Shown here in pieces: positions 25,298 to 34,710 of a stretch of DNA of 64,000 bases (position 1 is its first letter; each line of letters begins with the position of its first letter). The notes below the pieces were generated by a model. It searched no databases. It was given only the letters and a program-made list of their open reading frames with translations, and was not told the DNA's origin. Source of the stretch: a virus. The stretch lies in the IMG/VR virus record IMGVR_UViG_3300033996_000957, positions 1 through 64,000 of that record; one strand, written 5' to 3'. Position numbers and translations under genes: made by a program.

Positions 25298-27139
25298 ATG
25301 TGGTATACCCCAGAAAAGTATAATAGAATAATTCCTAACTTAAATGATGAATATTCTAAATTAAAAGACACTCTTGAAGACAAAGAAGCCAAAATAACTT
25401 TGGCTAAATTTTTGCGTTCAAATATAGGCATAACTACAGAGCTAATTTCTGGTATAAAATTATGGCCTTATCAAGAGATCGTAATCAAAGGAATGTTGAA
25501 CCGCAATTTCTGCATGAACGTATGGGGTCGTGGTGCATCCAAATCTTTCTCTGCTGCGGTATTTTGTTTTTTACAATGTATCTTTGAGCCTAAGAGTAAA
25601 ATTCTAATTGCTGGTCCTACATTCAGAACAGCAAGAAGCATTTTTAATTCAATAGAAAAAATTACTGAGTCTAAAGGTGCAGACTTATTGATGCAAGCAT
25701 TTGGTGCAAAATCAAAACGCAATGACGAATATGATTGGTCAATAAACGAAGGCTCTATTAAAGCTATTCCTCTAAGTGGCGAAAAGATTCGTGGTTTCCG
25801 TGCTAATGTTCTTGTACTAGACGAGTTTTTATTGTTGCCAGAAGACATAATTAAAAATGTATTAATGCCATTCTTGATTGTCCCTCAAGACATTAAAGAA
25901 CGTATTAGCATTCGTGAACAAGAAGATGAATTAATTCGCCAAGGCGCAATGACAGAAGCTGACCGCATGGAATTTAAAAATACTTCCAAGATGATTGCCC
26001 TTTCCTCTGCTTCTTATACTTTTGAAAACCTTTATAAAACTTATAAAGAATGGTGTGACAACATTTATTCTAAAGAACCAACAAGTGCGACTTACTTTGT
26101 ATCACAATTAAGCTATGAATCTTTGCCACCAGAGATGATTGACTCTTCTATTACAGAAGAAGCTCAAAACGGTGGCTCTTCTCATGCTTCTTTCTTGAGA
26201 GAATACTGCGCTCAGTTTACTGACGGTAGCGATTCTTATTTCAGCATGAAGAAGATGGAAGAATGTACTCTTAAGTTTGAAGAAAGGCCGCATTCTCAAA
26301 TCAGAGGAGATTCTGGCAAGCAATATATCTTAGCAATGGACCCTAACATGAGCGACAGTCCAAATGCTGACTATTTTGCAATGGCAATTTTAGAAATAGA
26401 CCGAGAAAATAAGAATGATGTTCTTGTTCATGCATACGCGGGTCTTGGAAGCTTAAATAGTCATATTAAATACTTTCATTACTTAATGACTAGCTTTAAT
26501 ATTGTTTATATCATTTGCGATAATGCCGGTGCCGATATTTTCTTTGACACTTATAATGAATCTCAATATGTAAACTCGGAATCTGAGAAGATAAAGTTTA
26601 TTAACTTCGATTCTGATCTTGAGGGAATTGAATATACAAAGATGGTTCAGAAAGCCAAGAGTCAATACAACTTAGAAAATAAACAAATAGCAGTAACTCA
26701 GGTATTTACAACTACATTTATTCGAAGAGGTAACGAAAATCTGCAAGCAGCTATTGACTATAAGAAAATTTGGTTCGCATCCAAAACTGTAGCCAATGAA
26801 TCTTTCTTTAATGAAGAAATAAACAAGAGAATACCTGAAGACCTTATATTTATAGAAGACATTAAAGATTGGAATAAGCTAGACCTTATAGAGCATCAAG
26901 ATTTATTAGTTTACAACACTAAAAAGCAATGCTCACTTGTAGAATTTACTACTAGTAGTCGTGGATCTGTTAATTTCGATTTGCCTCAACACTTAAAACG
27001 CTCCAATTCCCCTAATAGAGCAAGAAAAGATAATTACACGGCTTTAATGTTAGCGAAATGGGGTTCTAAATGCTATAATGATATCATGACTACTGAAAAT
27101 AAAATAGTAGCTGCGGGATTTACACCAATTTTAATTTAA
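25298..27139 (+). CDS. terL: Terminase large subunit
   Basis: A 613-residue packaging motor. Walker A is WGRGASKS (residues 76-83), Walker B VLVLDEFLL (171-179) and the coupling motif SSAS near 236. The RNase H-like nuclease half starts with LAMDPNMSD near 344 and continues with YIICDNAGAD, and a late Asp lies in KDNYTALMLAKWG. It drives DNA into the prohead and cuts the concatemer. Length is typical. The start follows the previous stop by one base, with no Shine-Dalgarno sequence. Confidence 0.93.
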   Translation: MWYTPEKYNRIIPNLNDEYSKLKDTLEDKEAKITLAKFLRSNIGITTELISGIKLWPYQEIVIKGMLNRNFCMNVWGRGASKSFSAAVFCFLQCIFEPKSKILIAGPTFRTARSIFNSIEKITESKGADLLMQAFGAKSKRNDEYDWSINEGSIKAIPLSGEKIRGFRANVLVLDEFLLLPEDIIKNVLMPFLIVPQDIKERISIREQEDELIRQGAMTEADRMEFKNTSKMIALSSASYTFENLYKTYKEWCDNIYSKEPTSATYFVSQLSYESLPPEMIDSSITEEAQNGGSSHASFLREYCAQFTDGSDSYFSMKKMEECTLKFEERPHSQIRGDSGKQYILAMDPNMSDSPNADYFAMAILEIDRENKNDVLVHAYAGLGSLNSHIKYFHYLMTSFNIVYIICDNAGADIFFDTYNESQYVNSESEKIKFINFDSDLEGIEYTKMVQKAKSQYNLENKQIAVTQVFTTTFIRRGNENLQAAIDYKKIWFASKTVANESFFNEEINKRIPEDLIFIEDIKDWNKLDLIEHQDLLVYNTKKQCSLVEFTTSSRGSVNFDLPQHLKRSNSPNRARKDNYTALMLAKWGSKCYNDIMTTENKIVAAGFTPILI

Positions 27140-27141
27140 AA

Positions 27142-27160
27142 TGTGTAATTAATTATTAGG
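27142..27160 (+). promoter_or_regulatory. Candidate late promoter
   Basis: TGTGTAATTAATTATTAGG lies just after the large terminase stop, and the portal ATG is at 27164. It is one of the best matches to the motif. Confidence 0.5.
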
Positions 27161-27163
27161 CTT

Positions 27164-29050
27164 ATGGCAAAGGTTAAAAAAGAAAAATTTGAGGAATCTT
27201 CTTTCGCTCCAATGATGGTAGAAGGCTCTACTCCTGCTCATGGCGGCGTAGCAAGCAGAGTTACCGAGACAAGAAGCCGTAGAAATGCCGCATCAACGAT
27301 TGAGAGAACGGATCGTTTTCGCAATATTGATGATGGAATGGTGCCATTTAATTATGCCACTGGGTATAATTATAATAAGTCCAATATTGACGTAAGAGAT
27401 ACTGTAATCTTATGCCAAAAAGCTTATTATAATTTTGGCCTTTTTAGAAACACAATTGATCTAATGTCAGAATTGTCTTGTGGCAATATACATCTTAAAG
27501 GCGGCAATAAAAGCGCAAGAGATTTCTTTCAAGCTTTATTTAACAAGATAAATATTACGGCTCTGCAAGATAAATTCTTTAGAGAGTATTATCGTTCTGG
27601 AAATGTTTTTATTTACAGATACGACACTAACATAAGAGAAGAAGATATCTCTAAAATTAGCCAAGTTTTTGGATCTGAAGCTTTGGCGGCAAAAGTTTCT
27701 TTACCTGCTAGATATATAATTATTAATCCAGCAGATGTTCAAGTAAATGGCAACCTTTCTTTCAATAGAGGACAGTACTATAAAGTATTGACTGATTACG
27801 AACTTGAGCAAATTAGAAATCCAAGAACAGAAGAAGACAAAGAAATATTAGACTCTCTTGATCCATTAGTAAAAGAGCAAGTTTTAAAAGGAAAAGCTAC
27901 AGCGGTTCTCTTACATTTAGATACTAAGAAGTTTTATGCTGTATTTTACAAGAAGCAAGACTATGAACCTTTTGCTGTACCAATGGGTTTCCCAGTTCTT
28001 GAAGACATTAGTGCGAAAATTGAAATGCGCCGTATGGATATGGCTCTTACAAGGACGATCCAGCAAGTCATCTTGCTTGTAACGATGGGTGCTGAACCTG
28101 ATAAGGGTGGCGTTAACCAAGAAAACTTAAAAACGATGCAGAATCTCTTCGCTAATCAATCGATTGGCAGAGTTTTAATTGCAGATTATACAACAAAAGC
28201 GGAGTTTGTTATTCCTCAAATTGCTGACATTCTTGACCCTAAAAAGTATGAAGTAATTGATAAGGATATCAATATCGGATTAAATAATATTCTAACAGGA
28301 AATGAAAAGTTTGCAAATACTAGTGCAAAGATTTCCTTATTGAGTCAAAAATTACTACAGGCTAGACAAGCTTTCGTAACTGACTTTCTACTTCCTGAAG
28401 TTAAGAGAATTTCTAAAGAGATCGGATTTAAAGTATTTCCCACTCCTTTCTTTGAAGATATGGATCTTAAGACAGATCAAAATCTTAATAGAATTTATAC
28501 TCGTCTTATTGAGCTTGGCGTTCTTACTCCAGAAGAAGGTCTCAAAGCAATTGAAACAGGCGTTCTGCCAACGCCAGATGAGTCTGTGCAATCTCAAACA
28601 TCATTTGTTGATTTAAAAGACAAAGGATTTTATCAGCCTCTAATTGGTGGTCCTAAAGTAGAAGCAGGTAGACCCGGAGGAACCACTGGAATTAAACAAA
28701 CTACCAAAAACGTTAAACCAATTGGCACCTCTTCCAAGGCTAATTACAGTGTTATGAAATTAAAAAACATTGTAGAAGCTACAAACAAACTAGGAGAAGA
28801 AGTAGAAAATTCTCTAAAGAAAAAACACAAGCTTAAAAAACTAAACGATAAACAAAAAGAAGTCGCTCTTGATATTACTAAGATTATTGTCGCTAATGAA
28901 GACAAGTCTAATTGGGCTTCTAAAATAAGTGAGTATATCGAAACTCCTGTTGACAAAAATCCACAAAGAATTGAAGAAATTCACGAAATAGCTTGTGAGC
29001 ATCAAGTCGATTCTTACATGGCTAGTTTGCTTTACCATAGCAAAATATAA
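27164..29050 (+). CDS. Portal protein
   Basis: A 628-residue protein directly after the large terminase. FRNTIDLMSELSCGNIHLKG near residue 93 and FFREYYRSGNVFIYRYD near 141 are typical of portal clip and wing regions, as is NNILTGNEKFANTSAKISL near 373. Twelve copies should form the head vertex through which DNA enters. The C-terminal ~110 residues are charged and helical. Its stop overlaps the next ATG (ATAATGG). Confidence 0.88.
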   Translation: MAKVKKEKFEESSFAPMMVEGSTPAHGGVASRVTETRSRRNAASTIERTDRFRNIDDGMVPFNYATGYNYNKSNIDVRDTVILCQKAYYNFGLFRNTIDLMSELSCGNIHLKGGNKSARDFFQALFNKINITALQDKFFREYYRSGNVFIYRYDTNIREEDISKISQVFGSEALAAKVSLPARYIIINPADVQVNGNLSFNRGQYYKVLTDYELEQIRNPRTEEDKEILDSLDPLVKEQVLKGKATAVLLHLDTKKFYAVFYKKQDYEPFAVPMGFPVLEDISAKIEMRRMDMALTRTIQQVILLVTMGAEPDKGGVNQENLKTMQNLFANQSIGRVLIADYTTKAEFVIPQIADILDPKKYEVIDKDINIGLNNILTGNEKFANTSAKISLLSQKLLQARQAFVTDFLLPEVKRISKEIGFKVFPTPFFEDMDLKTDQNLNRIYTRLIELGVLTPEEGLKAIETGVLPTPDESVQSQTSFVDLKDKGFYQPLIGGPKVEAGRPGGTTGIKQTTKNVKPIGTSSKANYSVMKLKNIVEATNKLGEEVENSLKKKHKLKKLNDKQKEVALDITKIIVANEDKSNWASKISEYIETPVDKNPQRIEEIHEIACEHQVDSYMASLLYHSKI

Positions 29051-30324
29051 TGGCTACAAATAGAGTAATATATAATAACGAATTGCTATTCGTTGGACCT
29101 GCTCCAGCGAGTGGCTACTTTTTTTCTGATCCAAATGGTAACTTATTCAATACTGGAGTTTATAATTTAATTCAGCCTCTTAAAAGAATAAATCAATTCA
29201 GCTATCAAATCAATACTCAGCCATTAAGATTCTCAGAGATTGGAAATGCTTCTGCAATTTATGATTATATCTTAACTCCTCCTGATGTCAGTATTAGTTT
29301 TAATTATAACATAAAAGATTTAAGAAATGAAGCTCGCATGGGTTTCTATGTTGATCTTGGGCCTCCAAACTTAGATCAATTTGATGGCGGTCAAGTTTAT
29401 CCTAGTGGCAATATCCTTTCTGGATTTTCTTTTGGAGATCAAAGTTACGCTTTTAATACAGACTTGACTCAAGCCACTAACAATACATTCAAGTATCCAT
29501 TTAAATACAGAGACCAGCGCAATTTATTCTTAACTATCACTCCAAATAATACAGACGCAATAGGAAACAATATTTCTGGGTTTCCAGTCTTGGCTTTTGG
29601 TAATTGCTACATAACTTCTTATGGAGTTCAGGCTCAAGTAAATGATTTTCCTAAAGCTACCGTTAATTATACGGCTGATAATGTAATGTATTATTCTTCT
29701 GGAATAAACGCAGTATCTCCTTATTTAAATCCAAAGAGCGGCTCACTAAATACTGGAGTTCGTTTCAACATTCCAAACTACAATTCATTAGTAGAAGAAA
29801 CTGGAAATGCTATTTCTGTTTTGCTTCCCGGTGAGATTGTTATTGATATATATGACATAAATTCTGTTTCTAAAACTAAGTCTAATAGAATAGTTCAAGA
29901 CGCCGCAATACAAAGTTTCAACTTTAGTGTTCCGCTAGAAAGAGAACCTTTAAAAACATTAGGCTATGTCTATCCCGTAGATAGACAAATAAACACTCCA
30001 ATTACTGTTGAAGGATCTTTTTCTACTATTTATAGGAATTTAAACTATTCAGGAGATTTATTATCAGATATAAGATCCAATTCTAAATACGATATTGTTA
30101 TTAAGATGAATAAGAGTTCTGATACGATTATTAGATATGATATCAGAGGCGCAAAATTCAAAGACTTATCTTATGACTCTTCAATCGGCGCAAATGCTGT
30201 TTTAGATTTTAGTTTTTATTGTGATATGGATTTAAATTCTTACCCTCATTCTAATGGTTTGTTTATGAGCGGACTATTGAAAGGATTAAGCTACACGAAT
30301 TTTAATACCAATGGTCCATTATAA
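29050..30324 (+). CDS. Tail-tube-like structural protein, paralogue of the 61379 gene
   Basis: A 424-residue, beta-rich protein starting MATNRVIYNNELLFVGPAPA. N-terminal blocks NRVIY, INQFSYQINTQPLRFSEIGN, SAIYDYILTPPDVSISFNYN and ARMGF match equivalent blocks of the 61379-62563 product, so the two are paralogues. The other copy lies in the tail region, so both probably form tube-like or connector parts; which is the true tube protein is unclear. It overlaps the portal stop. Confidence 0.6.
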   Translation: MATNRVIYNNELLFVGPAPASGYFFSDPNGNLFNTGVYNLIQPLKRINQFSYQINTQPLRFSEIGNASAIYDYILTPPDVSISFNYNIKDLRNEARMGFYVDLGPPNLDQFDGGQVYPSGNILSGFSFGDQSYAFNTDLTQATNNTFKYPFKYRDQRNLFLTITPNNTDAIGNNISGFPVLAFGNCYITSYGVQAQVNDFPKATVNYTADNVMYYSSGINAVSPYLNPKSGSLNTGVRFNIPNYNSLVEETGNAISVLLPGEIVIDIYDINSVSKTKSNRIVQDAAIQSFNFSVPLEREPLKTLGYVYPVDRQINTPITVEGSFSTIYRNLNYSGDLLSDIRSNSKYDIVIKMNKSSDTIIRYDIRGAKFKDLSYDSSIGANAVLDFSFYCDMDLNSYPHSNGLFMSGLLKGLSYTNFNTNGPL

Positions 30325-30345
30325 TTTCCTTAATCGTTAAATTTT

Positions 30346-30362
30346 AGTGTATAAATAATAAG
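30346..30362 (+). promoter_or_regulatory. Candidate late promoter
   Basis: AGTGTATAAATAATAAG contains TATAAATA, identical to the T4 late-promoter core. ATG follows at 30372. Confidence 0.55.
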
Positions 30363-30371
30363 CTACAAAAT

Positions 30372-30941
30372 ATGAATCTACAGGGTTTAGAAATTGAAAT
30401 TTTAGAATCAAAGAGGTCTGGGCCTAAAAGCTCTGCTCAGACCCCTTCGAAACCCTCTGAAAGGCGCAAAGGTTCTAGCAAAAATCCTGCCGGTAGCGCA
30501 GGGACAAAAAGCGATAAGGCAATAGAGTTTTCTGCTAAAGTAGTAGAAGCTTTAAAAGCTAAAGTTAAAGAGCATAACAGCAAGTACTCTAAAAAAGTCT
30601 CCCTTTCTCAATTAAAAAAAGTTTATCGTAGAGGTGCCGGTGCTTTTAGTTCAAGCCATAGACCCGGAAAAACTAGAGGACAATGGGCAATGGCCCGTGT
30701 GAATACATTCCTAAGAATGATGGCTGGTAAACCAGTTAAAGATTCTTATCGCAAAGCTGATAGCGATGTAGCTAGAGCTTCAGAGATTGATATCTCTGAT
30801 TCTTGGGAGCCAAATGATAGTGATTTTTCTCAAGCAGATACTGATATTCAAGATTATAATCTTGATTATGATTTTGAAGATGAGAATGATTTATACTTAG
30901 ACACAGAACAAGAAAAAGCAAACTGGTTGGAATATATTTAA
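30372..30941 (+). CDS. Head-region protein with conserved RRGAGAF motif
   Basis: A 189-residue protein. The N-terminus is Ser/Lys/Pro-rich and disordered. The central KVYRRGAGAFSSSHRPGKT, then GQWAMARVNTFLRM resembles a short domain found in capsid-region proteins of large phages, in which RG-GA and WAxARVN are conserved. The C-terminal 60 residues are acidic. It lies between portal and protease genes and is probably a virion or assembly protein. Confidence 0.6.
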   Translation: MNLQGLEIEILESKRSGPKSSAQTPSKPSERRKGSSKNPAGSAGTKSDKAIEFSAKVVEALKAKVKEHNSKYSKKVSLSQLKKVYRRGAGAFSSSHRPGKTRGQWAMARVNTFLRMMAGKPVKDSYRKADSDVARASEIDISDSWEPNDSDFSQADTDIQDYNLDYDFEDENDLYLDTEQEKANWLEYI

Positions 30942-30942
30942 T

Positions 30943-31908
30943 ATGAAAAACAAAGAACTAGAAATAGATATCTCATTTAAGATTGTCGCCGCAGACAAAG
31001 AGAAGAAGACTCTCAACAAACCTTTTAGAACTCCTAAAGGCCCAAAGAAGTTCTCTGTTTATGTAAAAAACGAAAAAGGAAATGTCGTTAAAGTTAATTT
31101 TGGTGATCCAAATATGACTATTAAGCGAGACCAACCTGCTCGCAGAAAGAGCTATAGAGCTAGACATGGTTGCGATAAAAATCCCGGTCCAAAATGGAAA
31201 GCTAATTATTGGTCTTGTAAGATGTGGGAAGCCAAGAAGTCAGTAACAGACTATACCAATGCTTCAATTGAAGTTTATCAAGATAATTGGGATGGAAAGA
31301 CTCTTTGGAATCAAGAAGATTTATTAAATATTTATCCAGATCTTTCTAAGGCTGACGATATTCCCATTGAAGATGATGTCGAAGAGATGATGTATCATAG
31401 CCAAGATGCTGCGGAAATGGCTGTCGGTCAATTCTCTCTTTGCGTAGATAAACTACAAGATTTAATTGTAAAGATTCAAACAGATCCAGAGATTGCTTTA
31501 GAAATTTCAGAGCCTTGGATCATAAATAAAATCGCTATAACTGAACATAATATAAACGCTATCCACACTTACTTAGTTTATCCAAAAGGGGGTTTTTTAA
31601 AACAAGATGGCGCTGAATCTGAAAACGAATCCGAAGATGAATCCGAAGATGAGTCTGAAGACGCTGGAGAAGGCCCAGAACTAACAGAAGCTAACTATAT
31701 GACTCCAATGTTTATGGTTGGCAAAATGGTAAGAAACATTAATAGAGCCTGTTATCATTTTGGCAGCGAAGGAATTATTAAAGAAATAAAAGAACTACCT
31801 GATCGCATGGGCAAAGTGATTTCTTATGAAGTCACAAATGAAGGGCCAACATATAAAAAAGGCGATCTCCTTACTAAAACACAAGACCAGTTAATTCAAA
31901 TAGGTTAA
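30943..31908 (+). CDS. Head-region protein with conserved FGDPNM/WSCKMW domain
   Basis: A 321-residue protein. Residues 35-98 (KKFSVYVKNEKGNVVKVNFG, then DPNMTIKRDQPARRKSYRAR and YWSCKMW) form a small basic domain found in capsid-region proteins of many large phages. A helical middle follows, then an acidic repeat (ESEDESEDESED near 228). The last ~80 residues include a beta-rich SH3-like end. The role is unknown and probably structural. Confidence 0.65.
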   Translation: MKNKELEIDISFKIVAADKEKKTLNKPFRTPKGPKKFSVYVKNEKGNVVKVNFGDPNMTIKRDQPARRKSYRARHGCDKNPGPKWKANYWSCKMWEAKKSVTDYTNASIEVYQDNWDGKTLWNQEDLLNIYPDLSKADDIPIEDDVEEMMYHSQDAAEMAVGQFSLCVDKLQDLIVKIQTDPEIALEISEPWIINKIAITEHNINAIHTYLVYPKGGFLKQDGAESENESEDESEDESEDAGEGPELTEANYMTPMFMVGKMVRNINRACYHFGSEGIIKEIKELPDRMGKVISYEVTNEGPTYKKGDLLTKTQDQLIQIG

Positions 31909-31910
31909 AA

Positions 31911-31928
31911 AGTGTACAAATATTAAAG
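31911..31928 (+). promoter_or_regulatory. Candidate late promoter
   Basis: AGTGTACAAATATTAAAG right after the previous stop, ATG 31932. Confidence 0.45.
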
Positions 31929-31931
31929 AAT

Positions 31932-32297
31932 ATGAATATCTTATCCGCAATGCTAGAATTTCAAAATCAAGTCAAAATTTTTCATTGGCAAACTTATGGC
32001 TATTCAGAGCATGAGAGTTTTGGAGAGTTGTACGATAGTCTTTCTGGTCACATTGATGAATTTGTTGAGGTTTTTATGGGTAAATATGGTCGTATTGTAG
32101 CTAAAGATTCATTTGTACTAACTCTTCAAAATTATAAATCTATTAGCCCATTAGAGTCTATGAATAATTTCATTTCTTTTCTTAGTTCTGATTTGCCTTC
32201 TCAGTTAGATCCCGCCAAGGACACTGACCTTTTAAATATTAGAGATGAAATTTTAGGAAGTGTTAATAAAACTAAATATCTTATAACTTTAAAATAA
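31932..32297 (+). CDS. DUF5856-like phage protein
   Basis: A 121-residue helical protein. QVKIFHWQTYGYSEHESFGE, then LYDSLSGHIDEFVEVFMGKY gives a ferritin-like four-helix pattern with His and Glu residues. It matches what I know of the DUF5856 phage family near capsid genes. Whether it binds metal is unknown. Confidence 0.65.
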   Translation: MNILSAMLEFQNQVKIFHWQTYGYSEHESFGELYDSLSGHIDEFVEVFMGKYGRIVAKDSFVLTLQNYKSISPLESMNNFISFLSSDLPSQLDPAKDTDLLNIRDEILGSVNKTKYLITLK

Positions 32298-32600
32298 ATG
32301 AAATCTTTTATTCAAAATGGAGTAGCTGCGGTAAATGGTATTACCGTTAATTTTACTACTTCTGGTGTAGTAATTCAACCTCCTAATAGTGGAAATTCAA
32401 GAATTTTTATTACTGATATTACAGCTACTAATAATGCTATTACATTAATGAACGCAAGCGCAACTGCGACCGGAAGCGTTTTGGCTTATATTGCTCAAGG
32501 TAATTGCAATCTTTCAGTTCCAATAGATGTTCCTGATTTTTCAGGTGTCGCTATTTCTCCTGCAAATTCAATCGGCAGTATTAATTATTTCCTAGAATAA
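32298..32600 (+). CDS. Small beta-rich structural protein
   Basis: A 100-residue protein of short strands rich in Ser, Thr, Ala, Asn and Ile (GVAAVNGITVNFTTSGVVI), without Cys. It starts immediately after the previous stop (TAA-ATG). Size and position suggest a head decoration or fibre-attachment protein. No family is recognised. Confidence 0.5.
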   Translation: MKSFIQNGVAAVNGITVNFTTSGVVIQPPNSGNSRIFITDITATNNAITLMNASATATGSVLAYIAQGNCNLSVPIDVPDFSGVAISPANSIGSINYFLE

Positions 32601-32602
32601 AT

Positions 32603-34072
32603 ATGAATTTTGATTTTTTAACAACATTTAGTTCCTCAATAAGACCTTTAGTATCTGAGGAAAAAGATAAATATCTATCATTAGCCAGCTTAGTTGATGT
32701 AGGGAATTTCATTCCTGAAGTTAATGCTGAGTCTAATATGGACCTTTTGCCTATTGCTTTTAATGCTTGCGTTGTAAATCGTGTTAATAAAAATGGAGAC
32801 GTAATTGATTCTTCTATCGCTACTGAAGTATATAAAAATTTTATAAATAAGCCAATTAACATTGAACATAATCGCTCAAATATAGTTGGCGTTATTTTAT
32901 CAGCAGGATTTTCTGAGTTTGGAACTGATTTGCCTCTTACAGAAGAGCAAGTAAAAGATAAAAAAGAACCATATAATGTTACTCTTGGCGGTGTCATTTG
33001 GAAAATAGTAAATAAAGATCTCGCAAATACAATAGAAGAGTCAAACGATCCTACGTCCAATAATTACATGAAGGTTAGTGCTTCTTGGGAGTTGGGATTT
33101 AATGACTTTGAAATAGCTGTTTTAGAAGGAGGCGAGAAGAATATTGAAAATGCTTCTATCATTTCCAACAAAGAAGAGATTGAGAAGATTAAAGGTAAAT
33201 TAACTGGATACGGTGGTAGTGGAAGACTAAGCGAAAATCAATCTGTTTACCGTAAAATTAAAGGAAGAGTACTTCCCCTCGGAATTGGTTTAACTGCAAA
33301 TCCTGCTGCTGATGTTGTCGGCGTTAGTGTCAAAAAACCAGAATCAGAAGAAATAGTGCAGCAAAAAGCAGAAGAAATTTCACAAACCTTAGAATCTAAT
33401 GTAATTATCGAAAGAAAGAATATGAAAATATCTGAAGTATCGCAAATTACTGATGACTTGCTTAAAGAAGCAACCGCTTCTTCCATCAGAGATTTTATCG
33501 GAGAGCAACTCAAGGAAGCCTCTGAGAAATTTGCTGCTGAAAAGAAAGCTAAAGAAGACGCAATCAAGGACGCTGAAGAGAAGTATACTAGTCTCTCTGC
33601 CGATTCTGAAAACCTAAAGAAGGAGCTTGAGGCTCTCAAGCAATCTTTAGAAACCCTACAACAAGAAAAAGCTTCTAAGGAGAAGCAAGAACTATTTTCT
33701 TCCAGAATGGCTGGACTTGATGAGGAGTTCGATCTTGATTCAGAAGATAGAGAAGTAATTGCTAACGATATCAGAGATTTGGATGAGGATTCTTTCGCCG
33801 CCTACAAAAAGAAAATGGGCGTTCTAATGAAGGAGAAGAACAAGGCTTATAAAGCTTCTAAGATGCCAAAACAAGAGAAAAAAGAGACAATGGCTACAGA
33901 GGATAACCAAGTTGTTGCTTCTACCGAAAATGCTACTGTCGTTGATGATGCTATCAGCAATGGAACTCAGCAAGCTGACAAGATCACTGCTGGCGTTGTT
34001 GCTCCATCAAAGACAATTAAGCAAAAATATCAATCAGCTTTTAATGACGAAGGCTTCGTTATTACAAAATAA
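32603..34072 (+). CDS. Prohead protease-scaffold fusion protein
   Basis: A 489-residue protein. The N-terminal ~240 residues look like a prohead serine protease, with His89 in KPINIEHNRSNIVG and candidate Ser159/Ser161 in NYMKVSASWELG. The C-terminal half is an acidic and basic coiled coil (residues 275-430) like scaffold proteins. An in-frame ATG at 33422 after GAAAGAAAGAAT could start a separate scaffold. It precedes the decoration and major capsid genes, the usual order. Confidence 0.8.
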   Translation: MNFDFLTTFSSSIRPLVSEEKDKYLSLASLVDVGNFIPEVNAESNMDLLPIAFNACVVNRVNKNGDVIDSSIATEVYKNFINKPINIEHNRSNIVGVILSAGFSEFGTDLPLTEEQVKDKKEPYNVTLGGVIWKIVNKDLANTIEESNDPTSNNYMKVSASWELGFNDFEIAVLEGGEKNIENASIISNKEEIEKIKGKLTGYGGSGRLSENQSVYRKIKGRVLPLGIGLTANPAADVVGVSVKKPESEEIVQQKAEEISQTLESNVIIERKNMKISEVSQITDDLLKEATASSIRDFIGEQLKEASEKFAAEKKAKEDAIKDAEEKYTSLSADSENLKKELEALKQSLETLQQEKASKEKQELFSSRMAGLDEEFDLDSEDREVIANDIRDLDEDSFAAYKKKMGVLMKEKNKAYKASKMPKQEKKETMATEDNQVVASTENATVVDDAISNGTQQADKITAGVVAPSKTIKQKYQSAFNDEGFVITK

Positions 34073-34103
34073 ACAAACAATAAATATATAATAGGAAAAC
34101 ACT

Positions 34104-34673
34104 ATGCCATATTCATCTACTAAAAGATTAATTAAACCATTTCGTGGTTATGGTGAGCATGAAGTTATCAACATGTTCGCTTTCGATCTCGAAACTGTAA
34201 ACAAAGGAACTTTCGTTAAAGTTCTTGGAGCCGGTTGGAAAAATACCGATGATGCTCTAAATATTACATCAGCTACTGCTGTTGGAGCTTCTTACAGCAA
34301 CGTAGTTTCTGATCGTTATTCTACCACTGCTCGCGTTACCACTGCTGGTACTGGCGACTTGGGTAAGGTTGTCGGACTTCTTCTCAATGACGTTCGTGAA
34401 ACAGACGAAAACGGCGAGAAACTAATCTATAACCCTCGCAAAGCTGCTGAATTGAGTGCCGTTGTCTCTGGACAAACCGTACCAGTTCTCAAGCGTGGCG
34501 TCATCTTGGCTTATGCAACTGGAGCTACTGCTGGTAACTCTGCTTTCATTAACGCTAATGGTGAATTGGAAACCAATGCTACTATTTATGGTGGTAGCGG
34601 TGGTGCTAAAGTTGGAACTTATTTAGGTTCTGCTGATGATGATGGTTATGCATTATTGAACCTCGACCTATAA
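34104..34673 (+). CDS. Probable head decoration / stabilising protein
   Basis: A 189-residue, beta-rich protein between protease-scaffold and major capsid genes, with favoured codons typical of abundant proteins. The GEHEVINMFAFDLETVNKGT start and the Gly-rich end, GGSGGAKVGTYLGSADDDGY, suit a capsid-binding protein. A weak ribosome binding site (TAGGA) precedes the ATG by 9 bases. The assignment rests mainly on position and expression signature. Confidence 0.65.
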   Translation: MPYSSTKRLIKPFRGYGEHEVINMFAFDLETVNKGTFVKVLGAGWKNTDDALNITSATAVGASYSNVVSDRYSTTARVTTAGTGDLGKVVGLLLNDVRETDENGEKLIYNPRKAAELSAVVSGQTVPVLKRGVILAYATGATAGNSAFINANGELETNATIYGGSGGAKVGTYLGSADDDGYALLNLDL

Positions 34674-34710
34674 TAAGCAATAATAACAACTAACTAATTA
34701 ACTAAATAAT

